The notes under the pieces are model-generated. The model saw only the letters and a list, made by a program, of their open reading frames with translations, was not told the DNA's origin and made no database searches. A DNA stretch of 24,956 nucleotides from Protaetiibacter sp. Its GTDB lineage: Bacteria; Actinomycetota; Actinomycetes; Actinomycetales; Microbacteriaceae. Positions within the stretch are counted from its first letter, which is position 1. Each line of letters starts with the position of its first letter. Where the stretch lies: NCBI GenBank assembly GCA_030150265.1, contig JASLGG010000018.1:1-24956 (forward strand), read 5' to 3'. Below are positions 16,410 to 24,294 of the stretch, piece by piece. The position numbers were made by a program, and so were the translations under genes.

Positions 16410-16415
16410 ATTCTG
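16410..16415 (-). promoter_or_regulatory. -10-like hexamer CAGAAT of the four-cysteine operon
   Basis: On the minus strand CAGAAT is followed by GGCCGC (6 nt) and ATG at 16403. It faces the TATGCT element of the DUF5302 gene, 27 bp away. Confidence 0.4.
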
Positions 16416-16442
16416 CCGTGCGACCGCTCCGGCGAAGCGGCC

Positions 16443-16448
16443 TATGCT
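16443..16448 (+). promoter_or_regulatory. -10 hexamer TATGCT of the DUF5302 gene
   Basis: TATGCT is followed by GGCGGC and the ATG at 16455. No Shine-Dalgarno sequence fits, so the message is probably leaderless. Confidence 0.55.
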
Positions 16449-16454
16449 GGCGGC

Positions 16455-16637
16455 ATGAGTTCCGACGACAAGCCAGGGGCAGCCTCCGAGGAGACCAAGC
16501 GCAAGTTCCGCGAGGCGCTCGAGCGCAAGAAGCAGCAGTCGCACGATCGCCCCGCGCATCTCGATGCCGAGAGCTCGGTGCACGAGGCCCAGGGCCGCGC
16601 CGGCGGCAAGCGCGAGTTCCGCCGCAAGTCGGGCTGA
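16455..16637 (+). CDS. DUF5302 family small protein
   Basis: A 60-residue, highly charged protein. It carries the conserved core EETKRKFREALERKK (residues 12-26) and ends in KREFRRKSG, both typical of the actinobacterial DUF5302 family. It is probably largely helical and then disordered, cytoplasmic, with no known function; the basic ends suggest nucleic-acid or ribosome contact, which is only an inference. The GH15 enzyme gene starts 19 bp after its stop with a good ribosome binding site, so the two are likely cotranscribed. Confidence 0.85.
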   Translation: MSSDDKPGAASEETKRKFREALERKKQQSHDRPAHLDAESSVHEAQGRAGGKREFRRKSG

Positions 16638-16656
16638 CGCGAGGAGAGCCGGGCGG

Positions 16657-18486
16657 ATGGCCGCCCCCATCGAGGACTACGCGCTGCTGAGCGACTCCCG
16701 CACGGCCGCTCTCGTCTCGCGCGACGGCTCCATCGACTGGCTCTGCCTGCCGCGCTTCGACTCGCCCTCGGTGTTCGGCGCGCTCCTCGGCGAGGAGGAG
16801 CACGGATGCTGGCGCCTGCGCCCCTCCGACCGCACGGCCCGCAGCACCCGCTCCTACGCGGACGGCACCTTCATCCTCGTGACCCGCTGGGAGACGGCGA
16901 CCGGCATCGCGGAGGTGCACGAGCTGCTCGCCGTGGCCGAGGAGGAGCGGGGCGGGATCCGCACGACGGATCTCGTGCGCCGCATCGTCGGGGTCTCGGG
17001 CACGGTCGAGTTCGCGCAGAGCGTGCGGTTCCGGCTCGCCTACGCGCGCTCGGTGCCGTGGATCCGGCAGCGCCGCGACTCCGAGGTGCCCGAGCTGATC
17101 GCCATCGCGGGACCCGACGCCCTCTCGCTCCGCGGCGCCCCGCTCGCGGCGCACGACCACGAGCACCGCGGCCTGGTCACGGTCGGGGCCGGCGACACCG
17201 TCGATCTCGTGCTCAGCTGGCATCCCTCCCCCGCGCCCGAGCCGCCCCCGCTCGACGTCGACGTCGCGATCGAGTCGACGCGCACCTGGTGGCAGAGCTG
17301 GGCGGATCGCATCGATGCGCCCCCCGAGTACCGTCCCGAGGTGCTGCGATCGCTGCTCATCCTGCGCGCCCTCACCCACCGTGACACCGGCGGCATCGTC
17401 GCCGCCGCGACGACCTCGCTGCCCGAGCAGTTCCGCGGACCGCGCAACTGGGACTACCGCTTCGTCTGGCTGCGCGACGCCGCCCTCACCCTCGAGGCCT
17501 TCATCGCCCACGGCTTCCTCGGGATCGCCGAGCACTGGCGGATGTGGCTGCTGCGCGCCGTCGCGGGCGACCCCGCCCAGCTGCAGATCGTCTACGGCAT
17601 CGCCGGGGAGCGCGACCTCTGGGAGCGCGAGCTCGCCTCGCTCCCGGGCTACAGGGGCGCCGGGCCGGTGCGGGTCGGCAACGACGCCGCCCACCAGTAC
17701 CAGGCCGACGTGATCGGCGAGGTGCTCGTCGCGCTCGACGTCGCCCGCGAGGCGGGACTGGAGGAGAACGAGTTCTCCTGGCCGCTGCAGCGCTCGCTCC
17801 TGCAGCAGGTGATCCGCCGCATCGACGACCCCGACCAGGGCATCTGGGAGATCCGGGGCGAGCCGCGGATGTTCACCCACTCGCGGGCGATGATCTGGGC
17901 GGCGTTCGACCGCGGCATCCGGGCGGTCCGCCGGCACGGCCTCCCCGGCCCGGTGGAGCGCTGGGAGCGGATGCGCGACCGCATCCGGGCCGAGATCGAC
18001 GAGAACGGCGTCGCCGCGGGCGGGTACTTCACGCAGAGCTACGGCTCCGACGAGGTCGACGCCTCGCTGCTCGCCCTGCCCGCCGTGGGGTTCTGCGCCG
18101 CCGACGACCCCCGGATGCTCGCGACGGTCGAGCGGATCGAGCAGACCCTCATGCACGGCGGGCTCGTGCACCGGTACCGCACGAGCACCGGCGTCGACGG
18201 GCTCCCGGGCGACGAGCACCCCTTCGTGGCCTGCTCGTTCTGGCTCGTCGAGCAGTACGCGGCGAGCGGGCGACGCGACGACGCGCGGGCGCTCATGGAC
18301 CGCGTCTGCGCCCTCGCGAACGACGTCGGGATGCTCGCGGAGGAGTACGACGTCGGGGGCCGGCGGCACGCGGGCAACACGCCCCAGGCGCTCTCACACC
18401 TGGCCCTCGTGCGGGCGGCCGACGCGCTCGTCGGCAGCGGCTCGCCGCATCCGTCGCGCACCTCGGCCCGGCCGCGGCCGAGCTGA
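16657..18486 (+). CDS. Glycoside hydrolase family 15 protein (trehalase/glucoamylase-like)
   Basis: A 609-residue cytoplasmic enzyme of the bacterial GH15 type; related mycobacterial proteins are trehalases, others act on alpha-glucans. It opens with the N-terminal domain motif LVSRDGSIDWLCLPRFDSPS (residues 19-38), and the (alpha/alpha)6 barrel contains GPRNWDYRFVWLRDAALT near 261-278, GIWEIRGEPRMFTHSRAM near 396-413 with the likely catalytic acid, and EEYDVGGRRHAGNTPQALSH near 561-580 with the likely catalytic base. No signal peptide is visible. ATG at 16657 has GAGGAGAG upstream. Trehalose or maltodextrin breakdown is likely; the substrate cannot be chosen from sequence alone. It is convergent with the glycosyltransferase-SGNH gene, 9 bp apart. 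Confidence 0.9.
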   Translation: MAAPIEDYALLSDSRTAALVSRDGSIDWLCLPRFDSPSVFGALLGEEEHGCWRLRPSDRTARSTRSYADGTFILVTRWETATGIAEVHELLAVAEEERGGIRTTDLVRRIVGVSGTVEFAQSVRFRLAYARSVPWIRQRRDSEVPELIAIAGPDALSLRGAPLAAHDHEHRGLVTVGAGDTVDLVLSWHPSPAPEPPPLDVDVAIESTRTWWQSWADRIDAPPEYRPEVLRSLLILRALTHRDTGGIVAAATTSLPEQFRGPRNWDYRFVWLRDAALTLEAFIAHGFLGIAEHWRMWLLRAVAGDPAQLQIVYGIAGERDLWERELASLPGYRGAGPVRVGNDAAHQYQADVIGEVLVALDVAREAGLEENEFSWPLQRSLLQQVIRRIDDPDQGIWEIRGEPRMFTHSRAMIWAAFDRGIRAVRRHGLPGPVERWERMRDRIRAEIDENGVAAGGYFTQSYGSDEVDASLLALPAVGFCAADDPRMLATVERIEQTLMHGGLVHRYRTSTGVDGLPGDEHPFVACSFWLVEQYAASGRRDDARALMDRVCALANDVGMLAEEYDVGGRRHAGNTPQALSHLALVRAADALVGSGSPHPSRTSARPRPS

Positions 18487-18495
18487 GGGCCGGGG

Positions 18496-20439
18496 TCAGC
18501 GGGGCGTCGCGCTCCGGATGCCGTCGCCCGGCACGATCGGCACGAGCGCGCTGTGCTTCGCCGACAGGCCGTCGCCCGCCCGGCGTCCGCGCAGCCGGCG
18601 CAGCATCCACGGTGCCGCATGTGCCCGCAGCCAGCGCGCCGTCGGGATCCAGGCGTCCTGGGCGCCCGCCTCCTCGTGCATCGCGAGGTCGAGGGCTCCG
18701 AGCGCGCTCGCATCCGGCACCCCGAGGGCGGCTGCCGCCCGGTACGACAGCACGCGGTGGCCGTGCGAGCTGAGGTGCACGCGGTCCTCGGCCCAGCTGC
18801 GGCGCTCGGCGCATCCGGGATCGGCGGCGAAGTCGAGCAGCACCGCTCCCGTCTCGGCCGCACGGCGGCGCAGCACGGCGTTGAAGCGCTCGAAGCGCGC
18901 GTGGAGCGCGCGCAGGTAGCCGCGCCGGGGCGCGAACGGCGTCACCACGAGCACCTCCGCGCCCGACGCGCGCAGTGCGGCGACGCCCATCGCGAGCCGC
19001 TCGGCGAGGCGCTCGGGCCGAGCGCGCCACCCGACGAGGTCGTTGGCGCCCACGAGCACCGACACGAGATCCGGTCGCAGCGCGAGGGCGTGCGGGATCT
19101 GCTCGGCGAGCACCTCGTCGATCCGGCGGCTGCGCACCGCGAGGTTCGCGTACAGCAGCGGCTCGCGACCACCGGCGTGCGCGAGCAGCAGCGCGAGGCG
19201 GTCGGCCCATCCGCGGTACTCGCCGGCCGCTTGGCGAGAGGAGTCGCACAGCCCCTCGGTGAGCGAGTCGCCGAGCGCGACATAGCGCGTCGGGCGGATG
19301 CGGCGGCCCGGCTCGGCGGGAACGAGCCGCCCGGCGACCGCGTCGCGGTAGTGGCCGACGAGCTCCTCGCCGAGGCGTGCCCAGGTGCGGTGCGCGACCG
19401 AGGCGCGCGCGGCGACCGCGAAGGCGCGGCGCTTGGCGTCGTCGCCCAGCAGGTCGCGCACCCGATCCCGCAGCTCGTCGAGCTGCCCCGGCCGGTAGAG
19501 CCATCCGGTGCGACTGCTCTGCACGAGGTCGAGGGGTCCGCCGCGGCCGGTCGCGACGACCGGCACGCCGCTCGCGAGGGCCTCCTGCACGGTCTGGCAG
19601 AAGGTCTCGTTCTCGCCGGGGTGCACGAAGAGGTCGAGGCTCGCCACGATCCGGGCGAGCTCGTCGCCGGCGCGGAAGTCGAGGAAGGCGGCGCCCGGCA
19701 GCAGGCGCTCGAGCGTCGCACGGCTGGGACCGTCGCCCACGATCACGAGGCGCGACCCGGGAACACCGGCGAGCACGCGGAGGTCCTCGACCTGCTTCTC
19801 GGGCGCGAGGCGGCCCACGTAGCCGACGAGCCGCTCCCCGCCCGGCGCGAGCTCTCGGCGCAGCGCCTCGTCGCGACGATCCGGGTGGAAGCGCTCGCCG
19901 TCGACGCCGCGCGCCCACAGGCGCAGCCGCTCGACGCCCAGCTCGCGCAGCTCGGCGATCGAGGCCGAGGAGGGCGCGAGCGTGAGCGTCGCGCGATGGT
20001 GGATGCGCGCGAGGTGCCGGGTGAGCGCGGGAGCGGTCGCGGGCAGCCCGTAGCGGGCCGCGTAGCCCGGGATGTCGGTCTGGTAGACCGCGACGGTCGG
20101 GATGCCGAGGCGGTCGGCTGCGCGGAGCGCCTGCCAGCCGAGCACGAACGGCGAGGCGAGATGCACGACATCCGGACGGAACTCGCGCAGGATCGCCTCG
20201 AGCCGCCCGGCGCTCGCCGCGGTGAGCCGCACCTCGGGGTAGCCCGGCAGCGCGACCGAGCGCAGCAGGGCGAGCCCCGCGTCGTGCAGCCGGGCCGGAT
20301 CGGGCTCGTCATGGCCGCGCGGGGCGATCACGAGCGTCTCGTGCCCGTGCGCGCGCAGCTGCGCGAGCATCTGCAGCACGGATCCGACCACGCCGTTCAT
20401 CTGCGGGAGGAAGGTCTCGGCCACCAGCGCGATTCTCAC
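18496..20439 (-). CDS. Fusion of GT4 glycosyltransferase and SGNH/GDSL hydrolase
   Basis: A 647-residue two-enzyme protein. Residues 1-375 are a family 4 glycosyltransferase with GT-B fold: VRIALVAETFLPQMNGVVGS at the start, VGYVGRLAPEKQVEDL near 215, and the donor-binding E-x7-E pattern in NETFCQTVQEALASG near 275-290. A short basic linker leads to an SGNH hydrolase (about 382-570): GDSLTEG near 388, GAND near 463 and the catalytic DRVH near 550. A C-terminal helical tail (WLRAHAAPWMLRRLRGRR) follows. No signal peptide is seen, so it probably acts on the inner membrane face. The start is GTG at 20439, with CACGCT 6 nt upstream as a weak -10. Sugar transfer plus deacylation or acyl transfer on an envelope glycolipid is a reasonable inference. 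Confidence 0.85.
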   Translation of the reverse strand: MRIALVAETFLPQMNGVVGSVLQMLAQLRAHGHETLVIAPRGHDEPDPARLHDAGLALLRSVALPGYPEVRLTAASAGRLEAILREFRPDVVHLASPFVLGWQALRAADRLGIPTVAVYQTDIPGYAARYGLPATAPALTRHLARIHHRATLTLAPSSASIAELRELGVERLRLWARGVDGERFHPDRRDEALRRELAPGGERLVGYVGRLAPEKQVEDLRVLAGVPGSRLVIVGDGPSRATLERLLPGAAFLDFRAGDELARIVASLDLFVHPGENETFCQTVQEALASGVPVVATGRGGPLDLVQSSRTGWLYRPGQLDELRDRVRDLLGDDAKRRAFAVAARASVAHRTWARLGEELVGHYRDAVAGRLVPAEPGRRIRPTRYVALGDSLTEGLCDSSRQAAGEYRGWADRLALLLAHAGGREPLLYANLAVRSRRIDEVLAEQIPHALALRPDLVSVLVGANDLVGWRARPERLAERLAMGVAALRASGAEVLVVTPFAPRRGYLRALHARFERFNAVLRRRAAETGAVLLDFAADPGCAERRSWAEDRVHLSSHGHRVLSYRAAAALGVPDASALGALDLAMHEEAGAQDAWIPTARWLRAHAAPWMLRRLRGRRAGDGLSAKHSALVPIVPGDGIRSATPR

Positions 20440-20552
20440 GTGTCCAGCGTGACGGCTCGCGACGCCGCGACGCCGTTCGGCCGCACCCTCGGGCGCAGGG
20501 TTCACGCGATCGTCGCCGGGCGTTCCGCGGCCCCGCGCCGGAACGTCATCCC

Positions 20553-20573
20553 GGACACCGCGCGGACACCGCG
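20553..20573. repeat. Tandem GGACACCGCG direct repeat upstream of the DedA gene
   Basis: GGACACCGCG occurs at 20553-20562 and 20564-20573, an 11-bp period. It lies in the divergent region between the GT4-SGNH and DedA genes, about 30 bp before the DedA -10. The spacing of one helical turn would suit a response-regulator dimer, but chance is not excluded. Confidence 0.35.
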
Positions 20574-20601
20574 GTGCGGCCCCGCGTTCACGTCGGCCGG
20601 G

Positions 20602-20607
20602 TAGAGA
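20602..20607 (+). promoter_or_regulatory. -10 hexamer TAGAGA of the DedA gene
   Basis: TAGAGA is followed by 7 nt and the ATG at 20615, with no Shine-Dalgarno sequence, which fits the leaderless pattern of the window. Confidence 0.45.
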
Positions 20608-20614
20608 TGCCGTC

Positions 20615-21208
20615 ATGGACGAGGCGTGGCTCGCGGCGCTCGCCGCGTCCCCCTGGCTGCTGCCGGTGCTGTTCCTGCTCGTCGTAGGCGACGCGTTCCT
20701 CGTGGTGCTTCCGAGCGAGACCCTCGTGGTGGCGCTCGGGGCCCTGTGGGGAGCCACGGGCAGCCCGCCGCTGACGGCGGTCATCCCGGTCGCCGCGGTC
20801 GGGGCGGTGATCGGCGACCTGCTGTGCTTCCTCATCGGGCGCCGGATGGGGCTCCGCCGCTTCGAGGGCGGCACCTCGCGGCTCGCGCGGGCCATCTCGC
20901 GTGCCCGCGCGACGGTGCTCCGCCGTCCGGCCTCGCTCGTGTTCACCGCCCGCTACATCCCCTTCGCGCGCATCGCCGTCAACCTCGCCGCGGGGGCGAG
21001 CGGGCTGCCGCTGCGGCGCTTCGCGCCGCTGTCGGCCGCCGCGGGCACGGCGTGGGCCTGCTACAACACGGCGGTCGGCGCGCTGTTCGGCACCGTGCTC
21101 GCCGGGCTGCCGCTGCTCGCCGTCGTCGTGTCGGTGGTCGTCGCGATCTGCCTCGGCCTGCTCGTCGACGCCGTGGTCGCGCGGATCGCACGGCGCGCCG
21201 AGCGCTGA
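20615..21208 (+). CDS. DedA family (VTT domain) membrane protein
   Basis: A 197-residue polytopic inner-membrane protein. It shows the VTT/DedA pattern: GDAFLVVLPSETLVVALGAL (about 25-44) for the first re-entrant region with the acidic residue, VIGDLLCFLIGRRMG near 70-84, and VFTARYIPFARIAVNLAAGA near 110-129, the conserved arginine-proline-arginine block. Some DedA proteins are lipid flippases or scramblases, including undecaprenyl-phosphate recycling proteins. Here an envelope role is supported by the neighbouring glycosyltransferase and UDP-sugar dehydrogenase genes. It is convergent with the dehydrogenase gene, 19 bp apart. Confidence 0.88.
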   Translation: MDEAWLAALAASPWLLPVLFLLVVGDAFLVVLPSETLVVALGALWGATGSPPLTAVIPVAAVGAVIGDLLCFLIGRRMGLRRFEGGTSRLARAISRARATVLRRPASLVFTARYIPFARIAVNLAAGASGLPLRRFAPLSAAAGTAWACYNTAVGALFGTVLAGLPLLAVVVSVVVAICLGLLVDAVVARIARRAER

Positions 21209-21227
21209 CCTCCCCCGCGGGAGCCGG

Positions 21228-22565
21228 TCAGCGCAGGGCGAGCTCCGGATGCGGCACGGCGCCCGCCGCGGGGCGGCCGGGGGCCAGCATCCGCCAGCCC
21301 GCCGCGGTCCAGCGGGCGACGTCGAGGCAGTTGCGCCCGTCGACGAGCACGGGGCGCCGCACCCGGCTCGCGAGCGCGGCGGGGTCGAGCTCTCGGTAGG
21401 CCTGCCACTCGGTGAGCAGCACGACGGCATCCGCCCCGGCGACGGCATCCGCCACGTCGGACCGGTAGTCGAGCTCGGGGGCGATCCGGCGTGCGGTCGG
21501 GATCGCCTCCGGGTCGGTCACGACCACCTCGGCGCCCTCCCCCGCGAGCCGGCGGGCCACGTCGAGGGCGGGCGAGTCGCGCACGTCGTCGGAGTCGGGC
21601 TTGAAGGCGAGCCCCAGCACGGCGACGCGGCGGCCCACGAGCGAGCCGCCGACGGCCTCCCGCGTGAGCGCGACGACCCGCTCGCGCCGGCGCAGGTTGA
21701 CGGCCTCGACCTCCCGCAGGAAGCCGACCGCGGGGCCCACGCCGAGCTGCTCCGCGCGGGCGACGAAGGCACGGATGTCCTTCGGCAGACAGCCCCCTCC
21801 GAAGCCGACGCCCGCCCCGAGGAACCGCCGCCCGATCCGGGGGTCGCGGCCGATCGCGTCGGCGAGCTGGGTGACGTCGGCGCCGACCGCCTCGGCCACC
21901 TCCGCCATGGCGTTGATGAACGAGATCTTGGTGGCGAGGAAGGCGTTGGCGGCGACCTTCACGAGCTCCGCCGTCGCGAAGTCGGTCACCTGGCGGGGCA
22001 CCCCGGCCGCGAGCAGCGGCGCGTAGGCGGCGTCGAGCTGCGCTGCCGCGTGCTCCTCGCCCGCGCGGATGCCGTAGACGAGCCGGTCGGGCTCGAGCGT
22101 GTCGTGGATGGCGTGGCCCTCGCGCAGGAACTCCGGGTTCCAGGCGAGCAGCGCACCGCGGGAGGCGGCCACGGGGGCGAGCTCGGCCGCGGTGCCGACC
22201 GGCACGGTCGACTTGCCGACGACGACGTCACCGCGCCGCAGCACGGGGAGGAGCGCCGTGACAGCCGAGCGCACGTAGCCGAGCTCCGCCGAGCCGTCCG
22301 GGCGCGGCGGGGTGCCGACCGCGACGAAATGCAGCTCCGACCCCCATGCGAAGCCGATGTCGGCGGAGAAGGCGAGGCGGCCCGAGCGGAGCCCGCGCTG
22401 CAGCAGCTCCGGCAGCCCCGGCTCGAAGAACGGCGCCTCGCCGCGGGCGAGCGCGTCGACCTTCCCCGGATCGACGTCGATCCCCACCACCTGGTGGCCG
22501 AGCTCGGCCATGGCCGCCGCGTGGACGGCTCCGAGATACCCGCATCCGATCACCGAGATCCGCAC
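21228..22565 (-). CDS. UDP-glucose/GDP-mannose dehydrogenase family protein
   Basis: A 445-residue NAD-dependent sugar-nucleotide 6-dehydrogenase, most likely UDP-glucose to UDP-glucuronate. The Rossmann motif VIGCGYLGAVHA is at 5-16, FVAVGTPPRPDGSA near 88, KSTVPVGT near 115, the NAFLATKISFINAMAE lysine/asparagine helix near 210, the catalytic cysteine in GFGGGCLPKD near residue 258, and the C-terminal LGLAFKPDSDDVRDSPA. All key residues are present. I chose GTG at 22565: it lies 7 nt after TATCGT, identical in layout to thyX; a GTG three codons earlier overlaps that hexamer. It probably feeds uronic acid to an envelope polysaccharide. Confidence 0.92.
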   Translation of the reverse strand: MRISVIGCGYLGAVHAAAMAELGHQVVGIDVDPGKVDALARGEAPFFEPGLPELLQRGLRSGRLAFSADIGFAWGSELHFVAVGTPPRPDGSAELGYVRSAVTALLPVLRRGDVVVGKSTVPVGTAAELAPVAASRGALLAWNPEFLREGHAIHDTLEPDRLVYGIRAGEEHAAAQLDAAYAPLLAAGVPRQVTDFATAELVKVAANAFLATKISFINAMAEVAEAVGADVTQLADAIGRDPRIGRRFLGAGVGFGGGCLPKDIRAFVARAEQLGVGPAVGFLREVEAVNLRRRERVVALTREAVGGSLVGRRVAVLGLAFKPDSDDVRDSPALDVARRLAGEGAEVVVTDPEAIPTARRIAPELDYRSDVADAVAGADAVVLLTEWQAYRELDPAALASRVRRPVLVDGRNCLDVARWTAAGWRMLAPGRPAAGAVPHPELALR

Positions 22566-22572
22566 ACGCCGC

Positions 22573-22578
22573 ACGATA
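22573..22578 (-). promoter_or_regulatory. -10 hexamer TATCGT of the UDP-sugar dehydrogenase gene
   Basis: On the minus strand TATCGT is followed by 7 nt and GTG at 22565. It helps choose among the closely spaced GTG codons and points to a leaderless transcript. Confidence 0.45.
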
Positions 22579-22635
22579 GGCGCGCGCCGTGAACGGCCGG
22601 CGACCCCGACGCGACGGGCGGATGGCGGGCCGGCG

Positions 22636-23535
22636 TCAGCGGGACGCGGGGCCGCGACGCACCAGGAGCACACCACCCGCGATGAGCAGCGCGAGCGCGA
22701 GGAGGCCCGTGCGGAGCGCCTGTTCGGCTCCCGTCTCGGCGAGCGTCCGCTGTGAGGGACCGGACGAGGTGCCGCCGCCCGCGCTCCCGCCCGTGCTGCC
22801 GGTACCGCCGGTCGACGCCGGGCCGACAGCCGTCGTCACCTCCCGCGCCGAGAGCAGGGCGGGCGAGCCGCCGTCGCTGCCGACGCACTGCAGGGTGAGC
22901 GTGAGCACGTCGCCGTCCGCGACCCCCGCCAGCTCGGCCGGGGTGAAGGTCGCGCTGCCCGTCGGCACGGGAAGCCCCGCGCGCACCGCCAGCTGGTTGC
23001 TCGAGGCGTCGAAGACCCGCACGATCGCGGACGTGAAGCTCCACGCTCCGCCGACCGCGCCGCAGTCGTAGCTGCCCGTGAGGTCGGAGCCGAGCGGCAC
23101 CACGGCGGGCACGTTCAGCCAGCGCGAGCCGAGATCCGGGTAGCTGAAGCTCGCGGTGCCGGTACTGCCCACGACCGCGTTGCCCGCATCCAGACAGGTG
23201 ATCGTGAACACGACGGTCTCGCCGCGCCCGCCGCCCGAGGTGTAGGTGTCGGGGCTCGTGGTGAACTCACCTGTGCCGTCGAGCGCGTAGGGCGCGGTCG
23301 TCAGCGGGGTGCTGGTGCGCGGATCGGTCCAGCCGACCGTCGCCTGGGTGCTGCCCGTCGGGCACTCGCCGCCGAAGATCAGCTTGCTCGCCTCACCGGC
23401 GTCGACCGGCGTCACCGTGAGAGCCACGGGATCGGTCCAGGCGGCGGCGGGCGAGACGACCACGACGGCCCCGGCGAGCGCGAGGGCTGCGGTGGCGACG
23501 ACGGCGAGCGAGCGGGTGCGACGGATGCGGGTCAC
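22636..23535 (-). CDS. Sortase-anchored surface protein with LAETG motif
   Basis: A 299-residue secreted protein. The basic start and hydrophobic stretch (about 8-32, ending SPAAAW) form a signal peptide. The middle part is rich in beta-prone Thr/Val/Ser and has a few cysteines (ECPTG, ITCLD, YDCGA, LQCVG), suggesting Ig-like disulfide-bonded folds. A Gly/Ser/Thr linker (about 238-263) leads to the sorting signal: LAETG at 265-269, a hydrophobic helix and the basic tail RRGPASR. LAxTG is the motif used by class E sortases of high-GC actinobacteria; no sortase gene is in the window. GTG at 23535 has GGAGGA 5 nt upstream. Ligand and function are unknown. Confidence 0.88.
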   Translation of the reverse strand: MTRIRRTRSLAVVATAALALAGAVVVVSPAAAWTDPVALTVTPVDAGEASKLIFGGECPTGSTQATVGWTDPRTSTPLTTAPYALDGTGEFTTSPDTYTSGGGRGETVVFTITCLDAGNAVVGSTGTASFSYPDLGSRWLNVPAVVPLGSDLTGSYDCGAVGGAWSFTSAIVRVFDASSNQLAVRAGLPVPTGSATFTPAELAGVADGDVLTLTLQCVGSDGGSPALLSAREVTTAVGPASTGGTGSTGGSAGGGTSSGPSQRTLAETGAEQALRTGLLALALLIAGGVLLVRRGPASR

Positions 23536-23554
23536 GGTGTCCTCCGGGCAGGGT

Positions 23555-23577
23555 GGAGCGAGAAGTCCTCTCGCTCC
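23555..23577. promoter_or_regulatory. 9-bp inverted repeat in the leader of the LAETG protein gene
   Basis: GGAGCGAGA (23555-23563) and TCTCGCTCC (23569-23577) are perfect complements with a 5-nt loop, about 20 nt upstream of the GTG start and next to the GGAGGA ribosome binding site. It may be an mRNA stem that tunes translation or a regulator site. TCCCCC/GGGGGA at 23598-23617 forms a further weak stem; the rest of the 117-bp intergenic region holds nothing else that I recognise. Confidence 0.45.
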
Positions 23578-23652
23578 GCCCAGGCTAGGAAAGGCGCTCC
23601 CCCGCCGATATGGGGGAAACGGCGTATTCGCGGGCCGTCGACGGCATCCGGC

Positions 23653-24294
23653 TCACTCGCCGGCGAGACCGCCCAGCAGGTGCCCGAAGGAGCGTCCCTC
23701 GCCGAGGAAGGCATCGGGGTCGAAGGGGTCGGCGACGGCACGCGGCTCCCGCGCGGCGATCGCCGCCGCGAGCTCGCGGGCTCCCCGCTCGACGCGCGAG
23801 CCGAGCGGCTTCACGTCGTCGGCCTGCGCACCCCAGTCGCTCGACGCCGCGAACACGCCCGTCGGCACGGGCTCCGCGTGCAGGTAGGCGAAGATCGGGC
23901 GGATGGCGTAGTCGATCGCGAGCGAGTGCCGCGCCGTGCCGGCGTTGGCGCCGATCAGCACCGGCATCCCGGTGAGCGCGTCGGGGTCGATCACGTCGAT
24001 GAACGACTTGAACAGGCCCGAGTAGCTCGTGGAGAAGATCGGCGTCACGACGATGAGGCCGTCGGCCGACACGACCCGGTTGAGGGCGTCCTCGAGTGCG
24101 GGCGGCGCGAAGCCGGCGAGGAGGTTGTTCGTGATGTCGTGCGCGAGATCGCGCAGCTCGATCACGTCGACGCTCGCCTCGATGCCGCGCTCGCGCAGCT
24201 CTCCGACGGTCGCGGCAGCGAGCCGGTCGGCGAGCATCCGCGTCGAGGAGGGGTTGGAGAGGCCCGCCGAGACGACGGCGATCCGGCGGTTCAT
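23653..24294 (-). CDS. FMN reductase, LLM-partnered (CE1759-like)
   Basis: A 213-residue NAD(P)H:FMN oxidoreductase with flavodoxin-like fold. It starts MNRRIAVVSAGLSNPSSTRM, with the phosphate-binding SAGLSNPSST loop, and has VVTPIFSTSYSGLFKSFIDV near 80-99 for flavin and subunit contacts. The pattern agrees with the family of reductases found beside a luciferase-like monooxygenase in corynebacteria and related taxa (the CE1758/CE1759 pair). Its ATG overlaps the stop of that partner by 4 bp (ATGA), so the two are translated together and the reductase presumably supplies reduced FMN. Confidence 0.88.
   Translation of the reverse strand: MNRRIAVVSAGLSNPSSTRMLADRLAAATVGELRERGIEASVDVIELRDLAHDITNNLLAGFAPPALEDALNRVVSADGLIVVTPIFSTSYSGLFKSFIDVIDPDALTGMPVLIGANAGTARHSLAIDYAIRPIFAYLHAEPVPTGVFAASSDWGAQADDVKPLGSRVERGARELAAAIAAREPRAVADPFDPDAFLGEGRSFGHLLGGLAGE

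Noticed and set aside
18553..20604. A 683-codon plus-strand open frame opposite the GT4-SGNH gene
   Set aside because: The opposite strand has complete catalytic motifs for two enzymes; this frame has none.
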